A stretch of 47,979 nt of DNA from Geobacter sp. (GTDB lineage Bacteria; Desulfobacterota; Desulfuromonadia; Geobacterales; Pseudopelobacteraceae): assembly GCA_025360785.1 (NCBI GenBank), contig JANYBN010000094.1:1-47979 (forward strand). Reading direction: 5' to 3'. Under the pieces are notes generated by a model. The model did not search any database and had not been told where the DNA came from. It saw only the letters and a program-made list of their open reading frames with translations. Position numbers and translations under genes: made by a program. Each line of letters opens with the position of its first letter. Position 1 is the first letter of the stretch. This document shows, in pieces, positions 18,247 to 26,257 of this stretch.

Positions 18247-19122
18247 TTACCGCACCGGATTCACAGGCTCACCGCTTATTCCAAAGGTATCAATAATCCA
18301 GCGGGAAATACTCCTTTTTCCACCTGGAGAAAGCGGCAGGGCATCACTATGAAACCAGCCGGCCTCGACAACTTCTATGCCGTCAGGCTTGATTTCTCCA
18401 TGAGCATAGTCAGCCAGAAATCCGATCATCTGCTGGCTGGGAAAGGGCCAGCACTGACTTCCCACATAACGGATATTGGCGACCTCTATCCCCGCCTCTT
18501 CGCGCACTTCCCGCTGGACACACTCCTCCAGAGATTCGCCGAAGTCAAGAAAACCTGCAACAAGGCTGAAGCGCCCGACATTCCAAGCGGCATTGCGGAT
18601 CAGCAGCAGATCGTCACCGCGTCTTACCAATACGATAATGCAGGGGTGAATGTGGGGGAAATGTTCATCACCGCACGACTGACATTTTTTGCCCCAACTG
18701 GCCGGAATTCTGGTCAGCTCACAACCGCAGTGTGAACAGAAACGGCTGCGCCGCTCCCAATGCATTATTTGAGCGGCACGGCCGGCAATGGTGGCCAGAG
18801 TGTTGTCCAATCTTGCATCCGGCCCCTGAAACGGCAGTGCTTCATACTGCATAGACAAAATGGTATCCGAAGCAATCCGCACCGCACGTAGAGGATGCCC
18901 CTGCCAAAGGCCGATCTTGAGAGGCTCTGTTTCCGGGACCAGGCCTTCCGGCAACGATCCGACCGGAAGCAGCGCCTGTTCCAATCCAACGGGCACCAAC
19001 AAGGAAGTACCCTGCAGAACAGCCCAATATCCTAGTGTATCATCCGGCACCTTTTCAGGGGGAAGAGGCGTGAATAGTCCGCTGATAATGGCTGTATTGA
19101 ATGGTAAAAAATCGTACATCAT
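18247..19122 (-). CDS. nudC: NADH pyrophosphatase (NudC-like Nudix hydrolase)
   Basis: A 291-residue Nudix enzyme that splits NAD(H) to NMN(H) and AMP; in E. coli it also removes NAD caps from RNA. A zinc ribbon (CSHCGCEL and CQSCGDEHFP, about 125-145) precedes the Nudix box, which is complete: GFLDFGESLEECVQREVREE AGI. The family motif SQPWPFPxS just after it reads SQCWPFPSQ here, with Cys for Pro and shifted Ser. The start was set at ATG 19122, since GAGG lies 6 bases upstream; three other in-frame ATGs lie within 15 bases. It is divergent from the cytochrome gene across 188 bases that contain ACGAT-TAT-ATCGT (19202-19214), a small palindrome. Confidence 0.92.
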   Translation of the reverse strand: MMYDFLPFNTAIISGLFTPLPPEKVPDDTLGYWAVLQGTSLLVPVGLEQALLPVGSLPEGLVPETEPLKIGLWQGHPLRAVRIASDTILSMQYEALPFQGPDARLDNTLATIAGRAAQIMHWERRSRFCSHCGCELTRIPASWGKKCQSCGDEHFPHIHPCIIVLVRRGDDLLLIRNAAWNVGRFSLVAGFLDFGESLEECVQREVREEAGIEVANIRYVGSQCWPFPSQQMIGFLADYAHGEIKPDGIEVVEAGWFHSDALPLSPGGKRSISRWIIDTFGISGEPVNPVR

Positions 19123-19310
19123 GCTCATCCTCATATAGTTTTTTGGATTATTTCGGCACCTATCTTTTGTCAGATTGAATGACAGGCATCTGTATTTGAA
19201 TACGATTATATCGTCATAACATCTTTACCAATGCAGGTTTTCATGTTATTGAACTTAATTTTTAGCCACAAATAGACTTGATTTTCAGTAATAAGGCAAA
19301 GGATATAAAT

Positions 19311-19652
19311 ATGCAGCACAAGTACTGTTTCATGCTTTTTCTTGCGATTCTCTGTTCCACAGCTCCTTCATGGTCTCAGGACGAATATACCATTCATATC
19401 GATCCCGCCACAAAAAACCGTTATTTCATATTCAACTCTTCCAAGGGGAATATTCGATTCAATCATGATCTGCATCAGGCTGAAATGAAGGCGGAATTCT
19501 GCATCCCCTGTCACAGGACCAAAACGCCGACCAAAGCACATACCATGACACGATTTGATGAGCGGGTCGCCCACCATTTCTGCAGAGGGTGCCACCGGGA
19601 AAAAGATCGCGGTCCCGTAGAATGCCATGAATGTCATAAAGAGCAAAAGTAA
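19311..19652 (+). CDS. Small periplasmic triheme c-type cytochrome
   Basis: A 113-residue exported cytochrome. A signal peptide covers residues 1 to about 22 (ends SWS-QDE). Three haem motifs CIPCH, CRGCH and CHECH lie in the last 55 residues, with extra His in RFNHDLH, KAHT and VAHHF available as distal ligands. The number of haems and size fit cytochrome c7/class III carriers that shuttle electrons in the periplasm of Geobacter relatives. The third motif is only four residues from the C-terminus. ATG 19311 has AAAGGA 7 bases upstream. The stop is 4 bases before the rlpA start, so the two are probably co-transcribed. Confidence 0.88.
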   Translation: MQHKYCFMLFLAILCSTAPSWSQDEYTIHIDPATKNRYFIFNSSKGNIRFNHDLHQAEMKAEFCIPCHRTKTPTKAHTMTRFDERVAHHFCRGCHREKDRGPVECHECHKEQK

Positions 19653-19656
19653 CCTG

Positions 19657-20451
19657 ATGAATAAATACCGTATGACCACTCATATTCGCAAGATTTTGTT
19701 CCTATCCGCGGCACTGTTCACACTTCTGCTTTCTGCCTGTGCCAGCCATCAGCGCGCCTATTCCTCACAGGATCAAAGCCAGTCAACAAGGCAAAAACCG
19801 GGACAGAAACCGTACACCGTTAATGGCAAACGTTATGAACCTCTTTCAAGCCATGAAGGTTTTGTGCAGGAGGGTGTTGCCAGCAGCTATGGCAAGGATT
19901 TTCATGGCCGCAAAACCAGCAACGGCGAAGTGTTCGACATGAATGCGATGACCGCTGCACACAAAACATTGCCGCTCAGTGTCTACGTCAAAGTGCGGCA
20001 CAAGCGTACCGGCAAGGAGATTATAGTACGCATAAATGATCGCGGCCCGTTTGTTCGGGAACGCATTATTGATCTCTCAGAAGGTGCCGCACGTAAGCTG
20101 GATATGATTCAGGAAGGATTGGCGGCGGTCAAGGTAACGGCACTCGGATACAAGATCGACAAAGTCAATAAAGACAGCGAAGAAGTTGAATATCGCGCTC
20201 CGGCCAGTTACGACAAGGGTAGTTTCGCGCTTCAGGTTGCCGCGCTTAAGAACAGGACTAATGCATATCGCTATGCTGACGAACTGAAAAGAAAATACGG
20301 CTCGGCGGACGTACAGGAAGCACTTGTGGGGGGGAGCATGTTCTATCGAATTCGTTTAGGGCACTACTCCTCGTTGAAGTCTGCCCAAACCGCACAGGAA
20401 TCATTCGAACGCAAAGGATTCCCCGGTAACTTTGTTGTTGCCGTCGACTAG
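19657..20451 (+). CDS. rlpA: RlpA-family lipoprotein with SPOR domain, probable septal lytic transglycosylase
   Basis: A 264-residue outer-membrane lipoprotein. The lipobox is LLSACAS (Cys about residue 28). A double-psi beta-barrel (about 75-165) has GVASSYGKDFHGRKTSNGEVFD, MTAAHKTLPLS and RINDRGPF; the Glu, His and Asp correspond to residues needed for lytic activity in Pseudomonas RlpA. The C-terminal SPOR domain (about 190-264) binds denuded glycan strands at the division site. ATG 19657 follows the cytochrome stop by 4 bases with no strong ribosome site, so coupling is likely. ATG 19672 is an alternative start. Confidence 0.92.
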   Translation: MNKYRMTTHIRKILFLSAALFTLLLSACASHQRAYSSQDQSQSTRQKPGQKPYTVNGKRYEPLSSHEGFVQEGVASSYGKDFHGRKTSNGEVFDMNAMTAAHKTLPLSVYVKVRHKRTGKEIIVRINDRGPFVRERIIDLSEGAARKLDMIQEGLAAVKVTALGYKIDKVNKDSEEVEYRAPASYDKGSFALQVAALKNRTNAYRYADELKRKYGSADVQEALVGGSMFYRIRLGHYSSLKSAQTAQESFERKGFPGNFVVAVD

Positions 20452-20487
20452 TAAAGTTGAAGTCACGCTCTTATCCTGTTATCAGGG

Positions 20488-21153
20488 TTAACAATCCAAC
20501 GCTGCAATTGCCGGTACAACCTTCTCGCAATCCAGAACAACCGCTGCAGGTATAAACAGATCGACCTCATTTCGGATGCTGCCGGTCAGGCGGTGGATAA
20601 GCTTCTGAAACAGCAGCAGCTCCTGAGCAAACAACTCTCTGAAACCGAAGCGCAGCCCTTCAAGTTGCCGGGGGGCTTCTTCGGTAAAATTCAGGGTGCA
20701 CCACTCATCGAACAACTCTTCCCCGGAAACATCAATCATAGGAATACCGTTCAAACGACAGGTCATCGGCCGATGCTCATAGACCAGGCACCCACCGGCT
20801 TCCGAGAGCAGCAGACAGGGAGTGTCATCCTCTTCCGGCATAAGCGCATCCCAGTCATCTTCAGGTATTCCGTTCAACAGCCAAGGCTCTACAAAAACCG
20901 GATTCACTTGCGACAGCAGTTCCAAACGCCTGGATGCTGTTCGCACCAGTTCGGTTCTAACAGTTTCGGGAAGCCTGTCAAAACCACGCTTGAGATAGAA
21001 CGCATCCAGCAGGGTAATATCAAAGAGTCCACGGCAACAGGCAAAACAGCCATCGCGACACGCCATTAAATCCTGATGCTGATCAAGGCAGCTCCTAAAC
21101 CAGGCGTCCACCTCACCCAATAATGCTCCATATAGATCCAGCAGATCATTCAT
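20488..21153 (-). CDS. YkgJ-like cysteine-cluster protein
   Basis: A 221-residue cytosolic protein with the CxxxCxxCC pattern (CRDGCFACCRG, about residue 37), a Cys in CLLL and GGCLVYEHRPMTCRLNG. This set of cysteines is shared with the YkgJ/zinc- or iron-chelating family of unknown role. The remainder is mostly helical and acidic. The start was set at ATG 21153 (MNDLLDLYG), 5 bases beyond the stop of the CheX-like gene upstream; the open frame extends further without a ribosome site. The two genes are thus probably translated together. A short CCTG-TTAT-CAGG hairpin lies in the convergent gap to rlpA. Confidence 0.75.
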   Translation of the reverse strand: MNDLLDLYGALLGEVDAWFRSCLDQHQDLMACRDGCFACCRGLFDITLLDAFYLKRGFDRLPETVRTELVRTASRRLELLSQVNPVFVEPWLLNGIPEDDWDALMPEEDDTPCLLLSEAGGCLVYEHRPMTCRLNGIPMIDVSGEELFDEWCTLNFTEEAPRQLEGLRFGFRELFAQELLLFQKLIHRLTGSIRNEVDLFIPAAVVLDCEKVVPAIAALDC

Positions 21154-21158
21154 TGTAA

Positions 21159-21656
21159 TTACATGTAAACCATGACGGTAATAGATATTGTGCCATCCAC
21201 CGTCTTGAAAGGTATGGTCACCCCTTTGCACTGAACATTGATACTCGCCGTCTCATTTGCATCCGGAGGCTCCGATATTGCCCGCAGACTGCCTGATACT
21301 ACCAGCGGCAGACCAAGTGCGACACTGCCGTACTGTTCATGATATTTGGTTTTAAAGACACCGGCAATATTGTTTGCCAGCTCCCCCATGGCATCACGAA
21401 TGCACTCTTCATCAGCCTCATCAACCATCAGCAGCTCTTTGGCAACACGCTGGGCACTCGCTTTGTCAGTGGCGATGATAATGTATCCGACCCGGTCACC
21501 GGCAATTCCGACAATTCCAGTCACGTCGGAGTCAACCGGCTCAACCTTTTTTTCCACCTTACCGGCAAGCAGGTCAATATTCATATAGCTTTTAAAGGTG
21601 TCCTGAGTAGCGGACATGATAGTAAACATGATCTCTTCAAATGAAATATGTGCCAA
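21159..21656 (-). CDS. CheX/CheC-like chemotaxis phosphatase family protein
   Basis: A 165-residue protein. The CheC/CheX active-site pattern is visible in DAMGELANNIAGVFK (about residues 88-102), where the Glu and Asn are the pair that dephosphorylates CheY in Thermotoga and Borrelia. The domain begins with MNIDLLAGKVEK and ends with ITVMVYM. The start is TTG 21656 with a consensus AGGAGG 8 bases upstream; the next ATG (MFTIMS) lacks a ribosome site. It is coupled to the YkgJ-like gene downstream. A perfect 21-bp palindrome lies 22 bases before the start. No other chemotaxis gene is next to it; cheV is 6 kb away. Confidence 0.82.
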   Translation of the reverse strand: MAHISFEEIMFTIMSATQDTFKSYMNIDLLAGKVEKKVEPVDSDVTGIVGIAGDRVGYIIIATDKASAQRVAKELLMVDEADEECIRDAMGELANNIAGVFKTKYHEQYGSVALGLPLVVSGSLRAISEPPDANETASINVQCKGVTIPFKTVDGTISITVMVYM

Positions 21657-21677
21657 AAGTATACCCTCCTGAAAAGT

Positions 21678-21698
21678 TATAGTTACGGTGTAACTATA
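21678..21698. promoter_or_regulatory. Perfect palindrome TATAGTTAC-GGT-GTAACTATA, operator candidate
   Basis: Nine-base arms with a 3-base centre lie 22 bases upstream of the CheX-like start and overlap a TATAGT -10-like hexamer on the minus strand. The half-site TATAGTTA recurs at 21893-21900 and 21928-21935 in the same intergenic region. Confidence 0.6.
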
Positions 21699-22019
21699 TT
21701 TAAAAATCCATTAAGCGCCACAACAGATTGACATTAAATGACTGTTATTGTGCAGTATAATCAAAAAAAATTGCACCGCAATACGTACCTTTATATAACA
21801 CGATTACCCGACAGGCACAAATATTTAACTTCTGAATTTATCACTGACTAAAAATAGATAAAGAGGTGGTAGCGCATATGCCGATTAGGAGGTATAGTTA
21901 AATAATTTTCTGGCCAAAATACAATATTATAGTTAAAGTTAAAAACATTAAGTCAGACTACAAGCATGCTTTTTTAATCATTTTTTAAATGATTGACATC
22001 AAATCATAAGGAGATGGCG
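21699..22019. other. AT-rich intergenic region between divergent genes
   Basis: It contains TTGACA (21730-21735), a TATAAT hexamer 22 bases later (too far for a standard promoter), two TATAGTTA half-sites and GATTGACATC near the downstream gene. AGAGGTGG followed by ATG 21878 opens a frame of only seven codons. No further gene is seen. Confidence 0.4.
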
Positions 22020-22652
22020 ATGGCAAAGGGAAAATTTGTTGTTATTGAAGGGATTTACGGCTCAGGCAAACTCATCGTAGGCCTTGTTGAGAAACTGCGG
22101 GCAGCATTAATAGAACAGGGAAATGATGTATATGAAATTGACAGCCCGGATAGTGGGAGAGCCCAACTCATGGGTGTTCAAGAGCTTACCAACGGCTGGC
22201 TTTACGGAATGTTCAAACCGGACTTCTTCTTTGAACTCGCCTCAAGGGCTCGTGTCTGTTCAGTCACCCGGGAAGAATTGAAACAGGGAAAGATAGTACT
22301 GTGTAAAAACTTCACCGTTGCATCCATTGTCCACGCAAGGCTTAAAGGACATGACTGGTACCGTGAGGACTTGAACTGCCTTGAGGCTCGCGCACGTGGA
22401 GTTCAATTTGGTGGAGAGGTTTCCCCTGATCTCACCATTTTCCTGGATGTGCCACCTGAAACTGCGGCGCAGGATCTTGGCGAAAATATCGAAGGGGTAT
22501 TCAAACCATCAGATCTGGTCCTTCAGCGCAGCTATTATCTTGAAGAACTGTCAAAGATGCCGGAAAACCATTACAAGATAATTAATGCTACTCGTCATGA
22601 AGATGAGGTTTTCTCAGAAGCACTCTCAATAATTAAAACCATTCTCAAATAA
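22020..22652 (+). CDS. Thymidylate-kinase-like protein with degenerate P-loop
   Basis: A 210-residue protein with the overall thymidylate kinase layout. It has FVVIEGIYGSGKL at the start, a lid-like RARGVQFGGEVSPDLTIFLDVPPETA region, and a C-terminal helix. Two key motifs are altered. The Walker A Lys is followed by Leu rather than Ser/Thr, and the DR(Y/F) motif after the third strand reads CKN (IVLCKNFTVAS). It is therefore unlikely to be the housekeeping dTMP kinase and may bind nucleotides without catalysis or act on another substrate. ATG 22020 has GGAG 6 bases upstream. It converges on cydB across a strong terminator. Confidence 0.75.
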   Translation: MAKGKFVVIEGIYGSGKLIVGLVEKLRAALIEQGNDVYEIDSPDSGRAQLMGVQELTNGWLYGMFKPDFFFELASRARVCSVTREELKQGKIVLCKNFTVASIVHARLKGHDWYREDLNCLEARARGVQFGGEVSPDLTIFLDVPPETAAQDLGENIEGVFKPSDLVLQRSYYLEELSKMPENHYKIINATRHEDEVFSEALSIIKTILK

Positions 22653-22681
22653 ACAAGCAAGCAACGCAGCTTTTGCCGCAT

Positions 22682-22720
22682 AAAAACGCCCCGCCGGAAC
22701 CATTCCGACGAGGCGTTTTT
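22682..22720 (+). terminator. Bidirectional intrinsic terminator between convergent genes
   Basis: AAAAACGCC pairs with GGCGTTTTT, with inner CGGAA/TTCCG, giving a long stem with A- and T-runs on either side. It can stop both the kinase-like gene (plus) and cydAB (minus). Confidence 0.92.
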
Positions 22721-22742
22721 GCATAAAGGCCGAACGGCAATA

Positions 22743-23798
22743 TCAATACGCCCCGGGGTCTCCCAATACATCCTCTTCAGTCACTCTTGCCCTGAAAATT
22801 CGATATACCCAGATTTTGTAGCATATAACTATCGGTACCATAATCAATGCCACAGCGGTCATAATCTTCAAGGTAAGCAGACTGGACGACGAGTTGAAGA
22901 TAGTGAGGTTTGAAGCTGCATCCAGATTTGACGGGAGCAGATTTGGAAATAGGCCGGTAACGCCGGTAAAGACAACAAACAAGATGGTCAGGCACGAAAA
23001 TATGAATGCCTTTCCGGTTTCATTCCTGCCGGCGAAGACCTTAACCAGAAGCAGTGAAACAACCGCTATTACCGGGACGATGAGCAGAGCCGGCGTCTTG
23101 AAGAAGTTATCGTAGAGCTTGGTCGCCGGCCATGTATAACCAAGGAACACTACAGCAACGATCAGAAGCGCAGGCCATAATCTGTTAGCCATGGCAGTCG
23201 CTCGATCTTTCAGATCCCCGACTGTTTTGAGTGAGATATAGAGTGAGCCATGCACGGCGAAGAGCAGCACGAACAGAACTCCGGTTACCAGACCATACGG
23301 ATTCAGCAGGCCGATAAGCGATCCTTCATAGGTGAATTGCAGCGTGGTGAAATCGTTGCGCATTGGAATACCGCTAAAGATGTTGCCGAATGCCACTCCG
23401 AGCAGCAGTGCGGGGAGGAAACTGGAGACGAGTATCGCCTTGTCCCATGTCCCCTTCCAGGTAGCGCCATCAAGCTTGCCACGGAACTCGAACGACACGC
23501 CCCTCACTATCAGTGAGAAGAGAAGCAGAATCAGAGCCGAATAGAGGTTGCTGAACATGAGCGCATAGGTGGTAGGAAATGCGGCAAAGGTAGCGCCACC
23601 GGCGGTGAGCAACCAGACCTCATTGCCATCCCACACCGGGCCGATGGCATTAATTAGAACACGTTTTTCAGTATCGTTTTTTGCGATAAACGTCGACAAG
23701 AAGCCGGTTCCCAGCACAAAACCGTCGAGCATGAAATAGACAGCCCAGAGCACACTCCACAATACAAACCAGGTAATTTGGAATATTGAAATATCCAT
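22743..23798 (-). CDS. cydB: Cytochrome bd quinol oxidase subunit II
   Basis: A 351-residue integral membrane protein, second subunit of the cytochrome bd oxidase that reduces O2 with quinol electrons. It begins MDISIFQITWFVLWSVLWAVYFMLDGF; the family signatures FMLDGFVLGTG and AIGPVWDGNEVWLLTAGGATFAAFP are clear. Eight or nine transmembrane helices are predicted by eye. The start lies 3 bases after the cydA stop, with GGAGGG inside the end of cydA, so translation is coupled. In an otherwise anaerobic lineage this oxidase is known to help survive or use low oxygen. Confidence 0.97.
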   Translation of the reverse strand: MDISIFQITWFVLWSVLWAVYFMLDGFVLGTGFLSTFIAKNDTEKRVLINAIGPVWDGNEVWLLTAGGATFAAFPTTYALMFSNLYSALILLLFSLIVRGVSFEFRGKLDGATWKGTWDKAILVSSFLPALLLGVAFGNIFSGIPMRNDFTTLQFTYEGSLIGLLNPYGLVTGVLFVLLFAVHGSLYISLKTVGDLKDRATAMANRLWPALLIVAVVFLGYTWPATKLYDNFFKTPALLIVPVIAVVSLLLVKVFAGRNETGKAFIFSCLTILFVVFTGVTGLFPNLLPSNLDAASNLTIFNSSSSLLTLKIMTAVALIMVPIVICYKIWVYRIFRARVTEEDVLGDPGAY

Positions 23799-23801
23799 GG
23801 G

Positions 23802-25148
23802 TTATGCCCTCCCTTTCATGTCGATTATGTTTGATAAATCCTTGTCCGGCCCCTTCTTGGCGTATTTAAACAGCAGGTAGATATCGATAGCGCCTAAAAT
23901 ACCGTACAACACAGTGAATCCGAGCAGCGACAGGGCAACCTGGGTGGCGGTGACAGATTTAGAAACCGCGTCGGATGTTTTCATTACCCCATACACAATC
24001 CATGGCTGACGCCCCAACTCCGCCACGATCCAGCCCAACTGCTGGGCCAGATAGGGCGCTGGAATCGCCAGCACCATCAGCAGGAGAAAGGCCCGCTTCT
24101 CAACAAAATTATCCCTACGGGAAAGTATGATTCCGATCAGACTGGCAAATATCATGAACGTACCAAGTCCGACCATCATGCGGAAACTCAGGAATATGGG
24201 GGTAACGGGGGGGCGCAGCTCCTTCGGAAACTCTTTGAGGCCCTTGATTTCACCGTTGGTATCGTGGAAGGCCATAAAGCTCAACATGCCCGGGATGGTA
24301 AGTTTTTCAACCGCGTTACACTCGTTATTTGAATCCGGAATGACAAGCAGGCACATCCCGGCGTTCCTCTTTGTCTCCCATATCGACTCCATGGCGGCGA
24401 ACTTGGAGGGTTGAACCTTGGCAATTTCGACCGCATGAAAATCGCCGGTCATCGCGACAATCATGGATGCCACAAAGGCCCACACTGCGGCCATTCTGAA
24501 GGAACGCTTGAAGAATTCTATCTCGTTGGCCCGCAGCAAATGCCAGGCTGAGACCCCCATGATCACGAAGGCCGCCAAGGCATAACCGGACATCAGGGTA
24601 TGTGAAAACTTTATCCAGCCGTAGGGATTGGTAAGAACGGCCATAAAATCAGTCATCTCGGCTCTGCCGTTGCGGATAACGTAACCGACCGGTTTCTGCA
24701 TCCAGGCATTGGCAAGAAGAATAAAAAGGGCGGAAAGATTTGTGGCAATAGCGGCAAGCCAGATGGAAAGTGCATGAACTTTTTTGGAGATTTTTTTCCA
24801 GCCGAAGATCCAGACACCGATGAAAACGGATTCAAGGAAGAAGGTAATAGTTGCTTCCATCGCCAGCGGCGCACCAAATATGTCACCCACATAGCGGGAA
24901 TATTCTGCCCAGTTAAGACCGAACTGGAACTCCATGGTAATACCGGTAACAACACCGAGAGCGAAGTTTATCAGAAACAGCTTGCCCCAGAATTTGGTCA
25001 TGCGCAACCATGTCTCATCACCGGTTGTTACATACTTCGTCTCCATCCAGGCTGTCATTATTGACAACCCGAGCGTGAGCGGCACGAAAATCCAATGAAA
25101 CATACAGGTTGCCGCAAACTGCAACTGACTGAGCGTAACTACATCCAT
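23802..25148 (-). CDS. cydA: Cytochrome bd quinol oxidase subunit I
   Basis: A 448-residue membrane subunit carrying hemes b558, b595 and d. Ligand candidates are His in MFHWIFVPLTLG (about 18), His in IKFSHTLMSGY (about 185) and Met in FLSFRMMVGLG. The GRQPW signature (ELGRQPWIVYGVMKT) is present. It is shorter than the E. coli protein (522), mainly because the Q-loop between helices 6 and 7 lacks the C-terminal insertion, so it belongs to the short-loop class. ATG 25148 has a six-G run 4 bases upstream. cydDC, the genes needed to mature this oxidase, are 1.2 kb upstream on the same strand, separated by an IS scrap and an HTH gene. Confidence 0.97.
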   Translation of the reverse strand: MDVVTLSQLQFAATCMFHWIFVPLTLGLSIMTAWMETKYVTTGDETWLRMTKFWGKLFLINFALGVVTGITMEFQFGLNWAEYSRYVGDIFGAPLAMEATITFFLESVFIGVWIFGWKKISKKVHALSIWLAAIATNLSALFILLANAWMQKPVGYVIRNGRAEMTDFMAVLTNPYGWIKFSHTLMSGYALAAFVIMGVSAWHLLRANEIEFFKRSFRMAAVWAFVASMIVAMTGDFHAVEIAKVQPSKFAAMESIWETKRNAGMCLLVIPDSNNECNAVEKLTIPGMLSFMAFHDTNGEIKGLKEFPKELRPPVTPIFLSFRMMVGLGTFMIFASLIGIILSRRDNFVEKRAFLLLMVLAIPAPYLAQQLGWIVAELGRQPWIVYGVMKTSDAVSKSVTATQVALSLLGFTVLYGILGAIDIYLLFKYAKKGPDKDLSNIIDMKGRA

Positions 25149-25222
25149 ACTTCCCCCCTTTGTGAATTTATTACCGCTGGCATGTGACCGGGTAAGTTAT
25201 CGAATCAAGCTTACCACTGGTT

Positions 25223-25235
25223 TTGAACAATTCAA
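25223..25235. promoter_or_regulatory. Small palindrome TTGAACAATTCAA upstream of cydA
   Basis: TTGAA-CAA-TTCAA is a perfect inverted repeat 75 bases before the cydA start, in an AT-rich leader that also holds GCAAT/ATTGC (25260-25274). It does not match the full Rex or FNR consensus. No clean promoter was found in 25149-25415. Confidence 0.35.
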
Positions 25236-25415
25236 TAATGGCTATATTAATATTTTGGCGCAATCAGTAATTGCACCAACAAGAGCTTTTTTATCTTTAA
25301 TGGAGTATTAGATGAATGTCAACAATATATTTAGTGATACAAAATCAGTTTTGTCCGGTTTGGATTTTGCATTTAGTCCCCCTCCTTCCTTTTAAGGAGA
25401 TACCGTTATCGGGGG

Positions 25416-25690
25416 TCAAGTAGTTTTTAGTGTGTATGCTGAGTCAAATGGCTTGTTTGTTTTGATTACGCCGTAAATCAGATGTACTAGTTTTTTCATG
25501 CAAGCGCAGGCAATCACCATACCGTTCTTTGATTTTGCTTTCATTCTGAGATACAGAGCTCTCACAATTGGATTGTGTATCATTGCTGACAATGCGGGCA
25601 TATACAGTGCCTTTCTCAGTCGTGAATTGCCAATTTTGCAGATAGCCGATTTGCCTTTAACTGAAGTGCCTGAAGTATGCTCTTTGGGAG
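25416..25690 (-). pseudogene. C-terminal remnant of an IS110-family transposase
   Basis: The minus frame gives PPKEHTSGTSVKGKSAI then CKIGNSRLRKALYMPALSA and CACMKKLVHLIYGVIKT, ending NKPFDSAYTLKTT and a stop. This is the conserved Transposase_20 end of IS110 transposases. The N-terminal catalytic DEDD part is absent. Upstream codons on that strand belong to the antisense of the HTH gene, so the junction lies near 25686-25695. The right part of 25300-25415 (CCCCCT / GGGGG inverted pair at about 25380 and 25412) may be the old element end. Confidence 0.85.
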
Positions 25691-25697
25691 GAATATC

Positions 25698-26054
25698 ATG
25701 AATGATGAACTTTTTCAGGAACTGTTGGAAAGTGTGAAGCAAGGCGCAGAGATAATGAAAGGCACAATGCAGCCCTCTAGGTCTTTTGAATTTCCAGAAA
25801 CCGAAGTACGCGCTTTACGTGAGCAGTTCGGTCTTTCACAGGATAAGTTTGCAGACCTTGTGGGAATCAGCGTAGGAACATTAAGAAACTGGGAACAAGG
25901 CCGACGTAAACCGGAAGGCCCGGCACGTGTGCTTTTACGCATTGCCTCCCGCCACCCAGAGGCACTTCTGGACATAGGAAGGGAACAACCAAAAATAGCA
26001 GACCGCACACCATCGCATTCAACCGGACGTACTAAAAAGCTTCGCGCCGCCTAG
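25698..26054 (+). CDS. XRE-family HTH protein, HigA/NadS-type antitoxin without partner
   Basis: A 118-residue protein. The N-terminus MNDELFQELLESVKQGAEIMKG and the HTH domain (VRALREQFGLSQDKFADLV then GISVGTLRNWEQGRRKPEGP) match NadS/HigA-like antitoxins of RelE/HigB pairs. Such antitoxins normally follow a toxin gene of about 110 codons. Here that space holds an IS110 scrap on the other strand, so the toxin seems to have been lost. ATG 25698 has GGGAGG 6 bases upstream, close to the scrap junction. A strong terminator lies 200 bases downstream. Confidence 0.82.
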   Translation: MNDELFQELLESVKQGAEIMKGTMQPSRSFEFPETEVRALREQFGLSQDKFADLVGISVGTLRNWEQGRRKPEGPARVLLRIASRHPEALLDIGREQPKIADRTPSHSTGRTKKLRAA

Positions 26055-26143
26055 ATTCTTGCCTCAAACATTTAAAACCAAAAAACAACACCGAGAAAAA
26101 TACCGAATTTCCAATCGGGTAGTCGGGGTAATGGCCGCATGGG

Positions 26144-26218
26144 GCGTTTGTGGCAAACGCTGATCCTCTGCCAATGGCAGCCGATGCTGGCGTATCTGCC
26201 GGTTGAATCGGTGATCAG
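26144..26218 (+). other. Structured intergenic segment, possible small RNA
   Basis: GCGTTTG-TGG-CAAACGC (26144-26160), CTGCC-AAT-GGCAG (26168-26180) and CCG/CGG (26199-26211) form consecutive stems. The last two are enclosed by CTGATC/GATCAG (26160-26165 and 26213-26218). A very strong terminator follows at 26258-26293. Together they would make a compact RNA of about 150 bases or a structured 3' end of the HTH transcript. No known family was recognised. Confidence 0.4.
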
Positions 26219-26257
26219 AGTAATAAACAATTCTGTATGGCAGATTGTTAGTCTTTC

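Noticed and set aside
21730-21763. TTGACA and TATAAT pair as promoter of the kinase-like gene
   Set aside because: The spacer is 22 bases, too long for sigma70; each hexamer may belong to another, unseen partner.
21878-21901. Seven-codon frame with AGAGGTGG upstream
   Set aside because: Too short and without amino-acid bias or a downstream attenuator structure.
25223-25235. Rex or FNR site upstream of cydA
   Set aside because: TTGAACAATTCAA is palindromic but does not match TTGTGAA-N4-TTCACAA or TTGAT-N4-ATCAA, so no named regulator is assigned.
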